From positions 2,232,001-2,296,000 of the forward strand of contig NZ_CP147838.1 in assembly GCF_037338445.1 (NCBI RefSeq): a stretch of 64,000 bases of DNA, given 5' to 3'. The translations under genes were made by a program, and so were the position numbers. Origin of the DNA: Salinibaculum sp. SYNS191. GTDB lineage: Archaea > Halobacteriota > Halobacteria > Halobacteriales > Haloarculaceae. The notes below the pieces were generated by a model. It did not search any database. It was not told the origin of the DNA and was given only the letters and a program-made list of their open reading frames with translations. Positions 24,809 to 34,883 of this stretch are shown here, piece by piece; the first letter of the stretch is position 1, and each line of letters begins with the position of its first letter.

Positions 24809-27199
24809 ATGGACGTCGCGGACATCCCGGGCGTGCCCGCGTGGCTGCCCGACCACCTGCGCGAGCAGGGCATCGAAGAGCTGTATCCCCCGCAGGCCGA
24901 GGCCGTGGAGGCGGGCGTCACCGAGGGCGAGAGCCTGGTCGCCTCCATCCCCACCGCCAGCGGGAAGACGCTCATCGCCGCCATGGCGATGCTCGCCAGC
25001 ATCGAGCGCGAGGGGAAGGCACTGTACATCGTTCCCCTACGTGCGCTCGCCAGCGAGAAGCAGGCCGACTTCGCGGAGTACGAACAGTACGGGCTCGACG
25101 TCGGCGTCTCGACGGGTAACTACGAGTCCGAAGGGGGCTGGCTGGCCGACAAGGACATCGTCGTCGCGACCAGCGAGAAGGTCGATTCCCTCGTGCGAAA
25201 CGACGCGCCGTGGCTGGACGACCTCTCCTGTGTCGTCGCCGACGAGGTGCACCTGGTCGACGACGGCGAGCGCGGGCCGACGCTGGAGGTGACACTCGCC
25301 AAACTCCGCTCGCTGAACGAGCGCCTCCAGACGGTGGCGCTGTCGGCGACAATCGGCAACGCGGGCGAACTCGCCGACTGGCTGGACGCCGCGCTGGTCG
25401 ACTCGGACTGGCGGCCCATCGACCTCCAGAAGGGGGTCCACTACGGCGACGCGCTCCACCTCGAAGACGGGAGCCAGTCCCGCGTCGCGGTCAGGAACAG
25501 CGAGGACCAGACCGCTGCCGTCGTCCGCGACACGCTCGAAGACGAGGGGTCGTCGCTCGTGTTCGTCAACTCCCGTCGCAACGCGGAGGCCGCGGCACGG
25601 CGGCTGACCGGCACCACGGAGGGCTTTCTCTCCGGCGAGGAGCGCGAGCGCCTGGCCGAGATTGCCGCCGAGATACGCGACGTGAGCGACACCGAGACCA
25701 GCGAGGACCTGGCCGACGCCGTCGAGGCGGGCGCGGCCTTCCACCACGCGGGCCTCGCCCGCGACCACCGCTCGCTCGTCGAGGACGCCTTCCGCGAGCG
25801 GCTGCTCAAGGTCGTCTCCGCGACGCCGACGCTCGCGGCGGGGGTGAACACCCCCAGCAGGCGCGTCGTCGTCCGGGACTGGCGGCGCTACGACGGCCAG
25901 GTAGGCGGGATGCAACCCCTCTCGGTGCTGGAGGTCCACCAGATGATGGGTCGCGCCGGGCGGCCGGGGCTGGACCCGTACGGCGAGGCCGTCCTCGTGG
26001 CATCCAGCCACGACGAACTGGACGAACTGTTCGAGCGGTACGTCTGGGCGGACCCCGAACCGGTCCGCTCGAAACTCGCCGCCGAACCCGCGCTGCGGAC
26101 GCACATCCTCGCCACCGTCGCCTCCGGGTTTGCCCGTTCCCGGTCGGGCCTGCTGGAGTTTCTGGAGGGGACGCTGTACGCCGAGCAGACCGCCGACCGC
26201 GACCGGCTGGAGTCGGTGACGGACAACGTCATCGAGTACCTGGAACGGAACGGCTTTCTGGAACGCGAGGCGCCACGCGCCTCCGAAGACGGGGCGGCCG
26301 ACGAACTCTCCGCGACCAGCCTCGGCCATACGGTCTCGCGGCTGTACCTGGACCCGATGAGCGCCGCCGAGATTATCGACGGGCTGCGAGCGGCACAGCG
26401 GGCCGGCGCGACGGTGCAGACCGGGGCCGACGCCCCGAGCGAGGACGCGGAACCGGCCGGCTTCCAGTCGGCCAGCGACCTCCGCGACCAGCAGGAGGCG
26501 GCCACCGACGAGCCCCCGGAGATTACCGCGCTCGGCCTGTACCACCTCGTCGCGCGGACGCCGGACATGTACGAACTCTACCTGCGCTCGGGCGACGAGG
26601 AGACCTACACCGAGATCGCCTACGAGCGGGAGGCGGAACTGCTCGGTCGGCCACCCTCGGAGTACGAGGACCGCTTCGACGACTGGTTGTCGGCGCTGAA
26701 GACCGCCCGGCTGCTGGAGGACTGGGCCAGCGAGCGCGACGAGGACCAGATAACCGACCGCTACGGCGTCGGCCCGGGCGACATCCGCGGGAAGGTCGAC
26801 ACCGCCCAGTGGCTGCTCGGAGCCGCGGAGTCGCTGGTGAGCGAACTCGACGTGGACGTCGCGCCGGCCGTCCGCGAGGCGCGCACCCGCGTCGAACACG
26901 GCGTCCGGAGCGAACTCGTCGACCTCGCTGGCGTCCGCGGCGTCGGCCGCAAGCGCGCCCGCCGCCTGTTCGAGGCCGGTATCGAGACCCGCGCGGACCT
27001 CCGGGACGCGGACAAGTCCGTCGTCCTCGCCGCGTTGCGAGGCCGCCGGAAGACCGCAGAGAACGTCCTGGAGAACGCCGGGCACCGCGACCCGTCGATG
27101 GACGGCGTGGAGCCGGACGAGGATGTTTCACACGAAGGAACTGATACGTCGACCGACGACGACACCGCCGACGACCAGGCCAACCTGGGTGATTTCTAG
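24809..27199 (+). CDS. hel308: Hel308-type superfamily 2 DNA helicase
   Basis: A 796-aa ATP-dependent 3'-5' helicase of the Ski2/Hel308 group, acting at stalled replication forks and in repair. Motif I IPTASGKT is at 47-54, DEVH at 145-148 and SATIGN follows. Motif VI is [12 protein letters not shown]. The C-terminal helical ratchet ends in a helix-hairpin-helix ([22 protein letters not shown], about 709-731). The last base of its stop is the first base of the cgi121 GTG (TAGTG). Confidence 0.94.
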   Translation: MDVADIPGVPAWLPDHLREQGIEELYPPQAEAVEAGVTEGESLVASIPTASGKTLIAAMAMLASIEREGKALYIVPLRALASEKQADFAEYEQYGLDVGVSTGNYESEGGWLADKDIVVATSEKVDSLVRNDAPWLDDLSCVVADEVHLVDDGERGPTLEVTLAKLRSLNERLQTVALSATIGNAGELADWLDAALVDSDWRPIDLQKGVHYGDALHLEDGSQSRVAVRNSEDQTAAVVRDTLEDEGSSLVFVNSRRNAEAAARRLTGTTEGFLSGEERERLAEIAAEIRDVSDTETSEDLADAVEAGAAFHHAGLARDHRSLVEDAFRERLLKVVSATPTLAAGVNTPSRRVVVRDWRRYDGQVGGMQPLSVLEVHQMMGRAGRPGLDPYGEAVLVASSHDELDELFERYVWADPEPVRSKLAAEPALRTHILATVASGFARSRSGLLEFLEGTLYAEQTADRDRLESVTDNVIEYLERNGFLEREAPRASEDGAADELSATSLGHTVSRLYLDPMSAAEIIDGLRAAQRAGATVQTGADAPSEDAEPAGFQSASDLRDQQEAATDEPPEITALGLYHLVARTPDMYELYLRSGDEETYTEIAYEREAELLGRPPSEYEDRFDDWLSALKTARLLEDWASERDEDQITDRYGVGPGDIRGKVDTAQWLLGAAESLVSELDVDVAPAVREARTRVEHGVRSELVDLAGVRGVGRKRARRLFEAGIETRADLRDADKSVVLAALRGRRKTAENVLENAGHRDPSMDGVEPDEDVSHEGTDTSTDDDTADDQANLGDF

Positions 27200-27696
27200 T
27201 GCAACTGGTCGAGGGGCTGGCGAGGGTCGAGGACGTGGACGCGTTCGTCGAGCGCCTGGGCGAGATTGGGGCGGAGTACGGCGTCGCCGTGCAGGCCTTC
27301 GACGCCCGGTACGTCGTCGACCGCGAGCACCTGACGCTGGCGGTCGACCTCGCGAACCGCGAGACCGACCGGGGCGAGGCAATCGCCCGCGACCGCGCGG
27401 TCGAGATACTGCTGTACGCCGCGGGCCGCCGGCAGATAAACCGCGCCATCGAGATAGGCGTCGACGAGGGCGAGACTCCGGCAGTGGTCGTCGTCGACGG
27501 GGGAACGGAGGGCGACGAGGCCAGTGCGGCCGCGGCCGTCGCGGACCTGCTGGCACCGGCCGAGACGCTGGGCGAACCCGACCGCGAGCGCGTGATGGAC
27601 TTCTTCGACGTCACCGAACGGGAACTGGCCGCGACCGACGGGACGCTGGCCGACCTGGTCCGCGAACGGGTCGCGCTGCTCGTCGTGGAACGATGA
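27199..27696 (+). CDS. cgi121: KEOPS complex subunit Cgi121
   Basis: A 165-aa small KEOPS subunit that binds Bud32 and tRNA in t6A37 synthesis. GTG start (MQLVEGLARVEDVDAF) overlapping the hel308 stop. The central LLYAAGRRQINRAIEIGVDEGETPAVVVVDG is typical, as is the FFDVTERELAATDGTLADLVRERVALLVVER tail. Its stop overlaps the next ATG (ATGA), so the three genes are coupled. Confidence 0.88.
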   Translation: MQLVEGLARVEDVDAFVERLGEIGAEYGVAVQAFDARYVVDREHLTLAVDLANRETDRGEAIARDRAVEILLYAAGRRQINRAIEIGVDEGETPAVVVVDGGTEGDEASAAAAVADLLAPAETLGEPDRERVMDFFDVTERELAATDGTLADLVRERVALLVVER

Positions 27697-28997
27697 CCGT
27701 TCTCACCGACCCCCTCTCCATCGGCGGCTGCGAGGTGCCCAATCGGCTCTACCGCGCTCCGCTGCTGGAGTGTGCCGGCAACGGGCCGGATGCGGTCGAC
27801 ACGCTGATCGACGAACTCGAACCGGCGGCCGCCGCCGGGACTGGACTCATCTTCCAGGGCGCGAGCATCGTCACTCCGGAGGGCGGCTGTGCCGCTCCGA
27901 ACATGACGCGGGTCCACGACCCCGAGTTCGTCGCGGACCTCTCGCGGCTGACGGACGCCGTCCACGACCACGGCAGCCGCATCTTCCTCCAGCTCGCCCA
28001 CGGCGGCCTGCGGAGCCTGGACCTCTGGCACGCCCAGCACCGCCGCCGGAGCGACGCCGTCGGTCAGAAAGCAGTCTCGAAACCGCCCTGGCACCTGCGG
28101 CTGGCCGACCGCCTCGGATTCGTCGACCTCCAGCCCGAGGTGCTCTCGACGGCGGAGGTGTACGACCTCGCGGCGGCGTTCGGCCGCGCGGCCGGGTACG
28201 CCGTCGACGCGGGCTACGACGGCATCCACCTCTCGGCAGCGAACATGAGCCTCATCCAGCAGTTCCTCTCGCCGTACTACAACCGCCGCGACGACGAGTT
28301 CGCCGACGGCGTGCAGTTCCTGCTGGCGATTCGGGACGCGATCCGCGACCACGCCGGCGACGTCCCGCTCGTGACGAAGGTACCGGCCGAGACGGCCGCG
28401 CCGCCCTTTGTCCGTCGCCACCTCACCCGCGGGGACGCCGTGGACATCGCCTCGCGGCTGGCGGCGGCGGGGTTCGACGCGCTCGTCCCCGTCGAGGTCT
28501 CGGTCTACTGGGACATGAGCGTCGTCCGCGGCGAGTACCCGGCCCGCGCGTGGGCTGCTTCGGACCTGCAGGCCGACTACGCCGCCGCGTTCGGGGGCCG
28601 CCTCCGGGCGCGCGCGGTCCGGGCGGCCAACCGCGTCGAGGAGTACTGGTACCCGACGGAACCGGGCTGGAACGCGGACCTCTGCCGCGCGGTCCGGGCG
28701 GCCGTGGACGTGCCGGTGCTCTGCGAGGGCGGCCTCCGCGAGCGCGACCACTGCGAGGGGCTACTCGGTGACGACGGCTCCCCCGCCTGCGACATGGTCG
28801 GCATGGGGCGACCGTTCTACGCCGAGCCGCGGCTCCCGGCGCGGTTGCTCGACGGCGGCGGGCGGGTCCTGTGTGAGAGCTGCAACAACTGCACGGTTCC
28901 GCAGGTGGCGGGGGAGCCGGGGCGGTGCCGGACGCCCGATATCGTCCGCGAGCGCGCCCGTCTGGAGCGCGACGGGGCCTACGACGGCGAGGAGTGA
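27693..28997 (+). CDS. NADH:flavin oxidoreductase (Old Yellow Enzyme family)
   Basis: A 434-aa FMN-dependent TIM-barrel protein. It starts MTVLTDPLSIGGCEVPNRLYRAPL. LQLAHGG, AGYDGIHLSAANMSLIQQFLSPYYNRR and VPVLCEGG...DMVGMGRPFYAEP line up with the OYE/2,4-dienoyl-CoA reductase barrel. The C-terminal CESCNNC resembles the Cys motif of dienoyl-CoA-reductase-type members, but the large C-terminal FAD/NAD domains are absent. The start is fixed by ATGA overlap with cgi121. Substrate unknown. Confidence 0.88.
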   Translation: MTVLTDPLSIGGCEVPNRLYRAPLLECAGNGPDAVDTLIDELEPAAAAGTGLIFQGASIVTPEGGCAAPNMTRVHDPEFVADLSRLTDAVHDHGSRIFLQLAHGGLRSLDLWHAQHRRRSDAVGQKAVSKPPWHLRLADRLGFVDLQPEVLSTAEVYDLAAAFGRAAGYAVDAGYDGIHLSAANMSLIQQFLSPYYNRRDDEFADGVQFLLAIRDAIRDHAGDVPLVTKVPAETAAPPFVRRHLTRGDAVDIASRLAAAGFDALVPVEVSVYWDMSVVRGEYPARAWAASDLQADYAAAFGGRLRARAVRAANRVEEYWYPTEPGWNADLCRAVRAAVDVPVLCEGGLRERDHCEGLLGDDGSPACDMVGMGRPFYAEPRLPARLLDGGGRVLCESCNNCTVPQVAGEPGRCRTPDIVRERARLERDGAYDGEE

Positions 28998-29069
28998 GCC
29001 GTCGGCTGTCCGGGAGCGAGAACGCGAACGGACCGGAAGAAAGAGGGGCTGGGACCGTCCCGCCGGAGG

Positions 29070-29693
29070 TCAGTCCTGGAGGGTCTCGGGCAGTTCGTCG
29101 ACCATGATGACGGCCTCGCCGTCGATGGCGACGTCGCCCTCGTTGAGCACGCGCGTGCTGAGACGGTACTGGTTGTTGCCGAGGTCCTCGACGATTTCAC
29201 ACTCGGCGGTGACGCGGTCGTCGATGCGGACCGGGCCGTGGAACTCCAGGTCCTGGGAGAGGTAGATTACCATCCCGGGGACGCGCGCGAGCGCGGCGCT
29301 GATGAGGCCGCTGACGAGCGTGCCGTGTGCGATGCGGCCGCGGAAGCGCGTCTCGGAGGCGAACTCCCCGTCGAGGTGCAGCGGGTTCGTGTCGCCGCTG
29401 GCGGCTGCGAACCGCTTGACGTCGCCCTCGGTAATCGTCTTGGTGAACTCGAACCGGTCGCCGACGCTCAGCTCCTCGCGCGTCTCGGCTGTCTGCTCGG
29501 TGTGCCACTCGGGCAGGTCCTCGTCCGGTTCGATGCGGTCTGTCGGTGTCGCTGCGGAACCGTCCTGCTCCGACGGTTCGACGCCGAACGCGGCGAAGGC
29601 GGCTCGGTTGGCCGCGACGACACTCTCGAATACGTGTGACGATGTCTCCGTCCACGTGTCCAGCAGCGCACTCCGGTCCGATTCAGAACTCAT
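29070..29693 (-). CDS. phaJ: (R)-specific enoyl-CoA hydratase PhaJ
   Basis: A 207-aa MaoC-like protein. An acidic N-terminal extension of about 75 residues precedes a hotdog domain: ITEGDVKRFAAASGDTNPLHLDGEFASETRFRGRIAHGTLVSGLISAAL carries the hydratase Asp/His motif. It would supply (R)-3-hydroxyacyl-CoA to the PHA synthase from beta-oxidation intermediates. It is divergent from phaR. The TATA TTTTAATA (29719-29726) is 29 nt before the ATG at 29693 and argues against the in-frame GTG at 29702. Confidence 0.85.
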   Translation of the reverse strand: MSSESDRSALLDTWTETSSHVFESVVAANRAAFAAFGVEPSEQDGSAATPTDRIEPDEDLPEWHTEQTAETREELSVGDRFEFTKTITEGDVKRFAAASGDTNPLHLDGEFASETRFRGRIAHGTLVSGLISAALARVPGMVIYLSQDLEFHGPVRIDDRVTAECEIVEDLGNNQYRLSTRVLNEGDVAIDGEAVIMVDELPETLQD

Positions 29694-29718
29694 CGGACTC
29701 ACCTTTGGTCATACCCAC

Positions 29719-29726
29719 TATTAAAA
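29719..29726 (-). promoter_or_regulatory. TATA box of phaJ
   Basis: TTTTAATA on the minus strand, 29 nt upstream of the chosen ATG. Confidence 0.6.
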
Positions 29727-29881
29727 TGTGAGGATTATTGGGTCGTTTTCCGGTTACGTGCGACGTTCTTGCGGCGGCGTTCGCACGCGTGTGTCCATCC
29801 CTACCCACCTGGCCCCGACGGACGGACTCGTTTCTGACGATTGAACTTTTCATGTCTCGTTGTAAGCGTGTCGGCCACTTA

Positions 29882-29907
29882 ATGGTACCGGATGGTATAG
29901 AATGGTA
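29882..29907 (+). repeat. Three ATGGTA repeats at 10-bp spacing before phaR
   Basis: ATGGTA occurs at 29882-29887, 29892-29897 and 29902-29907, with exactly 10 bp between copies and 4-nt spacers. The array ends about 10 bp before the phaR TATA-like TTTATG (29920-29925). The promoter of phaRP in Haloferax is known to be bound by the PhaR protein itself. This array is a candidate operator here, by inference. Confidence 0.55.
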
Positions 29908-29954
29908 ATGAGCGTAAGATTTATGCACTCAGGGTTGGTAGTTGGAAGTGACCG

Positions 29955-30254
29955 ATGTCCGACGAGAGCGACGGGCCGATGTGGCCGCCCGCAATGTTCG
30001 AAGTGTTCCAGGAGACGAGTGAACAGGCAGTGGAACAACAGAAGAAGCTGCTCCAGCAGATGCTTGGCGGGGGCATGTCCGGCATGGACATGAACCAGAT
30101 CAGCGCGTTGAGTCAGACTGCGACGTTTAAGACCCGTGTCCAGAGCGGGGGTCGCATCAGCATCCCCGATGCCGAGCGCGAGGCGCTCGACATAGAGGAG
30201 GGAGATATCGTCCAGACCGTCGTAATCCCGGTCAAACGCAACAGGAGTGAGTAA
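29955..30254 (+). CDS. phaR: PhaR, AbrB-like regulator of PHA granule genes
   Basis: A 99-aa protein. The N-terminal half is helical and Gln/Met-rich (EVFQETSEQAVEQQKKLLQQML). The C-terminal half (FKTRVQSGGRISIPDAEREALDIEEGDIVQTVVIPVKR) is a swapped-hairpin AbrB DNA-binding domain. In haloarchaea PhaR represses phaRP and senses PHA granules (family knowledge). It is followed 2 nt later by phaP, so they form one unit. Confidence 0.9.
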   Translation: MSDESDGPMWPPAMFEVFQETSEQAVEQQKKLLQQMLGGGMSGMDMNQISALSQTATFKTRVQSGGRISIPDAEREALDIEEGDIVQTVVIPVKRNRSE

Positions 30255-30256
30255 GT

Positions 30257-30808
30257 ATGGTAGACTACACGACACCCGTCACTACGACATTCGAAATGCA
30301 GCGCCAGTCCATCGAACAGGGTCAGCGGGCCCTCACCCAGAGCGTCGAGCTCCAGAAGCAGATGACAACTGCGATGCTCGACAGCATGGAGAGCACGGAG
30401 TCGGCACAGCGCCGGACCGTGGAACTCCTCCAGGAGGGCATCCACAACACCCTCGACGTCATCGAGGCCAACATGCCCGGTGCCGACGCGGGAACCGAGG
30501 ACGTGCGCGCTGCGGTCGACGAGCAGTTCGAGATGCTGCTGGAGAACCACGCGGAAGCCTTCGATACACTCACCGAGGAAGTCGACGAGGGTGTCGCGTC
30601 CTACGACGAGATGACCGGTGACTACCTCACGGCCGTCGAAGACCAGCTCGAACTGCTGCTCGACGCCCACGAGGAACTCGAGGTGCAGTCGGTCGAGGCC
30701 GTCGAGCAACTGGCCGAGCAGGTCGAGGAGATGCAGGACCAGATGGAAGAGATGCAGGCACAGATGCGCGACGTCTCGGAGCAGACCGTCGAGGCAGTCG
30801 AGGCGTAA
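30257..30808 (+). CDS. phaP: Phasin PhaP, PHA granule-associated protein
   Basis: A 183-aa acidic, almost entirely helical protein. Long heptad-like segments are present (QMTTAMLDSMESTESAQRRTVELLQEG and VEQLAEQVEEMQDQMEEMQAQMRDVSEQTV), as in haloarchaeal phasins that coat PHA granules. It starts 2 nt after phaR and ends 43 nt before phaE. The T-rich stretch after it (30819-30824) may end the phaRP transcript. Confidence 0.88.
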   Translation: MVDYTTPVTTTFEMQRQSIEQGQRALTQSVELQKQMTTAMLDSMESTESAQRRTVELLQEGIHNTLDVIEANMPGADAGTEDVRAAVDEQFEMLLENHAEAFDTLTEEVDEGVASYDEMTGDYLTAVEDQLELLLDAHEELEVQSVEAVEQLAEQVEEMQDQMEEMQAQMRDVSEQTVEAVEA

Positions 30809-30818
30809 ACCGTCGGAA

Positions 30819-30828
30819 TTTTTTATTC
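30819..30828 (+). promoter_or_regulatory. TATA box of phaEC
   Basis: TTTTTTATTC centred 28 nt before the phaE ATG. It shows that phaEC can be transcribed independently of phaRP. The same T-run could serve as the phaRP terminator. Confidence 0.6.
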
Positions 30829-30851
30829 GCCACAGGTGCGAGGACATTACG

Positions 30852-31397
30852 ATGAGCGATAGAAACCAAATGCAAGACGATTGGAACGAGATGGTAGAAC
30901 AGATGAACGAGGCCGTCGCCGAGTCGGTCGAGCAGAACATGGAGGCGCAGGCGGCATTCATGGAGTCATGGAGTGACGCCTTCGACAGCTCCGTCCCCGA
31001 GGAAGACGTCATCGCCGAGGGGATGGAGGGGTACAACAGCGCCTACGAGGTCTGGATGGACGCCGCCAGCCAGATGTTCGAGAAGACCACCGACGCGGCC
31101 GAGGGCGAGGACGTCGACGCCACGGAGTTCCGCGACATCTGGCTCCAGTCGGCCAACGAGGCCTTCAAGGAGGTCATGTCCACGAGCGCCTTCGCGTCCG
31201 CGAACGGCCAGCTCGTCGAGGCGATGATGGAGATGCAACAGGAGGTCGACGAGGTCACGCAGGACACGCTCGCGCAGATGGGGATGCCAACCCGCGACGA
31301 CGTCGAGGAGGTCGGCGAGCGCATCGTCGAACTGGAACGTCGCCAGCACGCGGTCGAGGAGAAACTCGACCGCATCCTCGACGCTCTAGAGGAGTAA
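30852..31397 (+). CDS. phaE: PHA synthase subunit PhaE
   Basis: A 181-aa acidic helical protein: [22 protein letters not shown]..., [45 protein letters not shown] and a C-terminal coiled coil [31 protein letters not shown]. This is the short archaeal PhaE partner needed by class III PhaC. It ends 4 nt before phaC. Confidence 0.9.
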   Translation: MSDRNQMQDDWNEMVEQMNEAVAESVEQNMEAQAAFMESWSDAFDSSVPEEDVIAEGMEGYNSAYEVWMDAASQMFEKTTDAAEGEDVDATEFRDIWLQSANEAFKEVMSTSAFASANGQLVEAMMEMQQEVDEVTQDTLAQMGMPTRDDVEEVGERIVELERRQHAVEEKLDRILDALEE

Positions 31398-31401
31398 CAC
31401 C

Positions 31402-32772
31402 ATGGCATTCAACCCCCTGTCAGCGGCACTGGACGCACAGACGGACGCGCTGGAGGCGCTGACGGACGCCACGAACAAGGCCACCATCGCGCCCGAGCGC
31501 GCCGTCGAGATCGAGACCATCGACGTCGGCCAGACGCCGGCCGAGGTCGTCTACGAGGAGAACAAGCTCGAATTGCTCCGGTACGAGTCCCAGACCGACG
31601 AGCAGAACGAGGTCCCTATCCTCATCGTGTACGCGCTCATCAACAAGCCGTACATCCTCGACCTCCAGCCCGACCGCAGCGTCGTCCGCCGGCTCCTCGA
31701 AGCCGGCCACGACGTCTACATGATCGACTGGAACGAGCCCTCGCGGCTCGACCAGCACCTCGGCCTGCACGACTACATCAACCGCTACATCGACAACTGC
31801 GTCGACGTGGTGCGCGAGCGCTCGGGCCAGGACAAGATCAACCTGCTGGGGTACTGCATGGGCGGCACGATGAGCACCATCTACAGCGCGCTCAACCCCG
31901 AGAAGGTCAACGCCCTCGGCCTGATGGCCGCGGGGCTGTGCTTCGACCGCACCGGCGGGACCCTCGAAGACTGGGGCAGCGAGGAGTACTACGACCCCCA
32001 GGACGTCGTCGACGCCTTCGGGAACGTCCCGGCGGAACTGCTCGACGACGGGTTCGCGTTGATGGACCCCATCGACAACTACGTCAGTAAGTACATCACG
32101 CTCTACGAGAACCTCGAAAGCGACGGCTTCGTGGCGAACTTCTCCCGGATGGAGAAGTGGCTCGACGAGGGCATCGACCTCGCGGGGCAGGCCTACGTCG
32201 ACTTCCTCACGAAAATCTACCAGAACAACGAGCTCTACCGGAACGTTCTGGAGCTAGACGGTGAGCGCGTCGACGTCGAGAACATCGACATGCCGATCAT
32301 CCAGATCATCGGCGAGTACGACCACCTCATCCCGCCGGAGGCCTCCAAGCCGTTCAACGAGGTCGTCGGCAGCGACGACGTGACCACCATCGAGTACCCG
32401 ACCGGTCACATCGGGATGTCCGTCTCGTCATCCACCCACGAGGACGTCTGGCCGGAGGTCTGTGACTGGTTCTGGGAGAAGTCAGAGGCCGCAGAGGCCG
32501 ACAGCGAGGAGGAGACCGCCGAGAGCGAGGTGGCCGAGATTCAGGAACAGGCCGCCCAGCAGGTCGCCGAGAGCCAGGCCGAACCCGAGGTCGACGAGGC
32601 GGCCGCGGACGTCGAGACCGTCAACGGCATCGGCGCGACCTACGCGGACCGACTCCGGGCGGCGGGCATCGAGACGGTCGAGGACCTCGCCGAACACGAC
32701 GCCGCGGACGTCGCCGACGTCGCAGAGACCACCGAGGCACGCGCCCAGGACTGGCTCGACCAGCTCGAATAA
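31402..32772 (+). CDS. phaC: Class III PHA synthase catalytic subunit PhaC, with C-terminal HhH
   Basis: A 456-aa alpha/beta-hydrolase-fold polymerase that joins (R)-3-hydroxyacyl-CoAs. The lipase-like box GYCMGG is at 150-155 with nucleophile Cys152. Asp307 ([10 protein letters not shown]) and His336 (TGHIGMS) complete the triad. After residue 360 there is an acidic Ala/Glu linker and then a helix-hairpin-helix-like domain (407-445, [27 protein letters not shown]). Haloarchaeal PhaC proteins are known for a longer C-terminus than bacterial ones. Confidence 0.95.
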   Translation: MAFNPLSAALDAQTDALEALTDATNKATIAPERAVEIETIDVGQTPAEVVYEENKLELLRYESQTDEQNEVPILIVYALINKPYILDLQPDRSVVRRLLEAGHDVYMIDWNEPSRLDQHLGLHDYINRYIDNCVDVVRERSGQDKINLLGYCMGGTMSTIYSALNPEKVNALGLMAAGLCFDRTGGTLEDWGSEEYYDPQDVVDAFGNVPAELLDDGFALMDPIDNYVSKYITLYENLESDGFVANFSRMEKWLDEGIDLAGQAYVDFLTKIYQNNELYRNVLELDGERVDVENIDMPIIQIIGEYDHLIPPEASKPFNEVVGSDDVTTIEYPTGHIGMSVSSSTHEDVWPEVCDWFWEKSEAAEADSEEETAESEVAEIQEQAAQQVAESQAEPEVDEAAADVETVNGIGATYADRLRAAGIETVEDLAEHDAADVADVAETTEARAQDWLDQLE

Positions 32773-32858
32773 CGTTCGACCGGCGATTTCGGCTCTTTCC
32801 TTCGTGCGAACGGCTGCGAGCAGACAGACTTTTCTCGCCCAGCGGCGAGCACGCAGCC

Positions 32859-33329
32859 ATGGACAGCGGACTCCGCGTGAGCGTCATCGGCGGGTCGACG
32901 GTCACCGACGAGGAGTACCGGACCGCCCGCGAGGTGGGGCGACTGCTCGCCGACGGCGGCCACACGGTCGTCTGCGGCGGCCGCGGCGGCGTCATGGCGG
33001 CCGTCTGCCGCGGCGCGAGCGAGCGCGACGGCCACAGCATCGGCATCCTTCCCGGGACCCGACGGAGCGGGGCGAACGAGTACGTCGACACCGTCGTCAC
33101 GACGGGGCTCGGCAACGCCCGCAATCCGCTCGTGGTCATGAACGGCGACGCCGCCATCGCCGTCGACGGTGGTCCCGGAACGCTCTCCGAACTCGGCCAC
33201 GCGCTCGACTTCGGTCGGCCGATTGCGGGGCTGGGAACCCACCGCGTCGAGGGCGTGGACGGCATCGAGCACGTCGAGACGCCGGCTGCGGCCGTCGAAT
33301 ACGTCGAATCTGCCGTCGAAGGAAACTAG
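32859..33329 (+). CDS. LOG-like / TIGR00725 Rossmann-fold protein
   Basis: A 156-aa protein: RVSVIGGSTVTDEEYRTAREVGRLLADGGHTVVCGGRGGVMAAVCRGA and the AIAVDGGPGTLSELGHALDFGRPI loop place it in the SLOG/lysine-decarboxylase-like fold, close to TIGR00725 proteins. PGGxGTxxE, the nucleotide phosphoribohydrolase motif of LOG proteins, appears as GGPGTLSE, so activity is uncertain. Its stop overlaps the convergent GCS2-like gene in CTAG. Confidence 0.82.
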   Translation: MDSGLRVSVIGGSTVTDEEYRTAREVGRLLADGGHTVVCGGRGGVMAAVCRGASERDGHSIGILPGTRRSGANEYVDTVVTTGLGNARNPLVVMNGDAAIAVDGGPGTLSELGHALDFGRPIAGLGTHRVEGVDGIEHVETPAAAVEYVESAVEGN

Positions 33330-34843
33330 ACCCAGTCCGCGAACGACCCCTCGATGAGGGTGCCGTCCTGTCGGTCGATGTACTCGGCCTGCATTCCCCA
33401 GATGGCTTCCGGGAGCGGGACGCCGGCCTCGACGCTCGCCGCGACGTGGTCGTGCTTCCAGCGGGCGGGGGTCGTCCGGCGGTCGAGCCGTTCCCTGAGC
33501 GGGCGGATGTACTCGCGGGCCTGCTCCGTCGAGAGGCCCCGCAGCTCCAGCCCGTCGCGGGCGAACTCGAACAGTTCGCCACAGATTTCGTCGATAACTG
33601 TCGTCCGGGCCCCGTCGCGGGTCACCCAGTCGATGTCGGCCTGGAGGCCGTCGCGGGCGGCCGCGTAGAAGTTGTCCTCCGCCGTCTCCCAGTCGAGCGT
33701 CCGGACGGGGTGTTCCCGCCGGGGCAGACTCTCCATCAGGCCGGCGAAGACGGCCTCGAAGGCGATGCAGTCCCGGATGGTCGGCTGGGCCGGCAGCGGG
33801 CGGAACTCGATGCGCGCGTTCGCGCCGGAGCGGCTGGCACCGTCGAAGACCGGCCGCACCCACCGCCAGTAACTGCCGTGCTTGTGCCGGAAGTGCGCGA
33901 AGCGGTCGTCGAAGCGGGTCCCCGTCGCCACCTCCATCGGGACGATGGTGCGGTCGTTCGCGATGGCGTCGATGGCGTCGTCGACGGTCTCGAAGTCGGG
34001 CGGGAAACACACCTTCGGCTCCTCCGGATGGCCGGGCGGCGGGTTCAGCACCGACTCGAAGACGCCGATGCGGTTCTCCATGTGTGCGTCGGCGAGAATC
34101 TCGCTGTCCGGCGCGTCGTCGTAGAGGTCCGGCGGGAAGAAGGGGGAGTTGACCCCCAGCGCCAGCAACGGCCCGGCCACGCGCAGGGCGTACCGGAAGT
34201 ACTCCGGCAGGTCCGGCGCGTGGGGCACCTGGTAGTGGGGCTGGATGGACGTGATGAGGCTCTCGGGCATCACCGTGTCGGCCTGGAGGCTGACGTGTGG
34301 GGCGTCCAGCGCCAGCCGCGAGGGGTAGTCGGTGTTCGCCATCGCGTGGTACCGCACCGCGTCGCTCATGTTGGTCCCGATGCGGATGCCGTCCTGCTCG
34401 ATGGAGTCGGTGAGGTACTCGCTGGCAGTCTCGCCGGTCGGCGGCACGGTCCACATCCCGTCCGCGACAAGCTGGAGGTCCTCGGCGTCGGTCTTCTCCT
34501 GGGCCGGCGCGACGTGGGCCTGCAACTCCTTCTCCTGTGCGACGAGGCCGTAGCGGGTCAGCGGCTCCGGGCTCGTCTGCAACTCGGCGTTGTGCAGCCC
34601 CAGTTCCTTCTCGAAGCCGATGAGTTCGAGCAGGCTCCGGGGCATCCGCCGGAGGCTGTCGGTCCGGCTGTCGACGCCGTACAGTTCCAGTTCCAGGCCG
34701 ACCAGCGCCTGCGTGTTGTCGAACGTCCCCGACTTGACCTCCGCTTTGAGGTCCTCGGCCTCCGCCCGTGCTTCCTCGCGGAACGTCTCGGCGTCGACCG
34801 ACAGCAGCTCCCTGACCCGCGCGGCGAGTTCCGACCCCGACAT
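33326..34843 (-). CDS. Glutamate--cysteine ligase-fold protein (GCS2 family)
   Basis: A 505-aa enzyme-like protein. GLELELYGV near residue 50, ALGVNSPFFPPDL, and NARIEFRPLPAQPTIRDCIAFEAVFAGLMESL fit the GCS2 carboxylate-amine ligase fold. ATP-dependent gamma-glutamyl ligation is plausible. It is longer than typical haloarchaeal GshA, and a substrate other than cysteine is possible. Divided by 40 nt from the UspA-like gene, same strand. Confidence 0.75.
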   Translation of the reverse strand: MSGSELAARVRELLSVDAETFREEARAEAEDLKAEVKSGTFDNTQALVGLELELYGVDSRTDSLRRMPRSLLELIGFEKELGLHNAELQTSPEPLTRYGLVAQEKELQAHVAPAQEKTDAEDLQLVADGMWTVPPTGETASEYLTDSIEQDGIRIGTNMSDAVRYHAMANTDYPSRLALDAPHVSLQADTVMPESLITSIQPHYQVPHAPDLPEYFRYALRVAGPLLALGVNSPFFPPDLYDDAPDSEILADAHMENRIGVFESVLNPPPGHPEEPKVCFPPDFETVDDAIDAIANDRTIVPMEVATGTRFDDRFAHFRHKHGSYWRWVRPVFDGASRSGANARIEFRPLPAQPTIRDCIAFEAVFAGLMESLPRREHPVRTLDWETAEDNFYAAARDGLQADIDWVTRDGARTTVIDEICGELFEFARDGLELRGLSTEQAREYIRPLRERLDRRTTPARWKHDHVAASVEAGVPLPEAIWGMQAEYIDRQDGTLIEGSFADWV

Positions 34844-34883
34844 GTACGCCCCTCTTCGCCACCCACCGATTTCAAAGCCCCGC

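Noticed and set aside
26523..28751. A 742-codon minus-strand frame
   Set aside because: Shadow of hel308, cgi121 and the flavin oxidoreductase, all of which have clear motifs and coupled starts.
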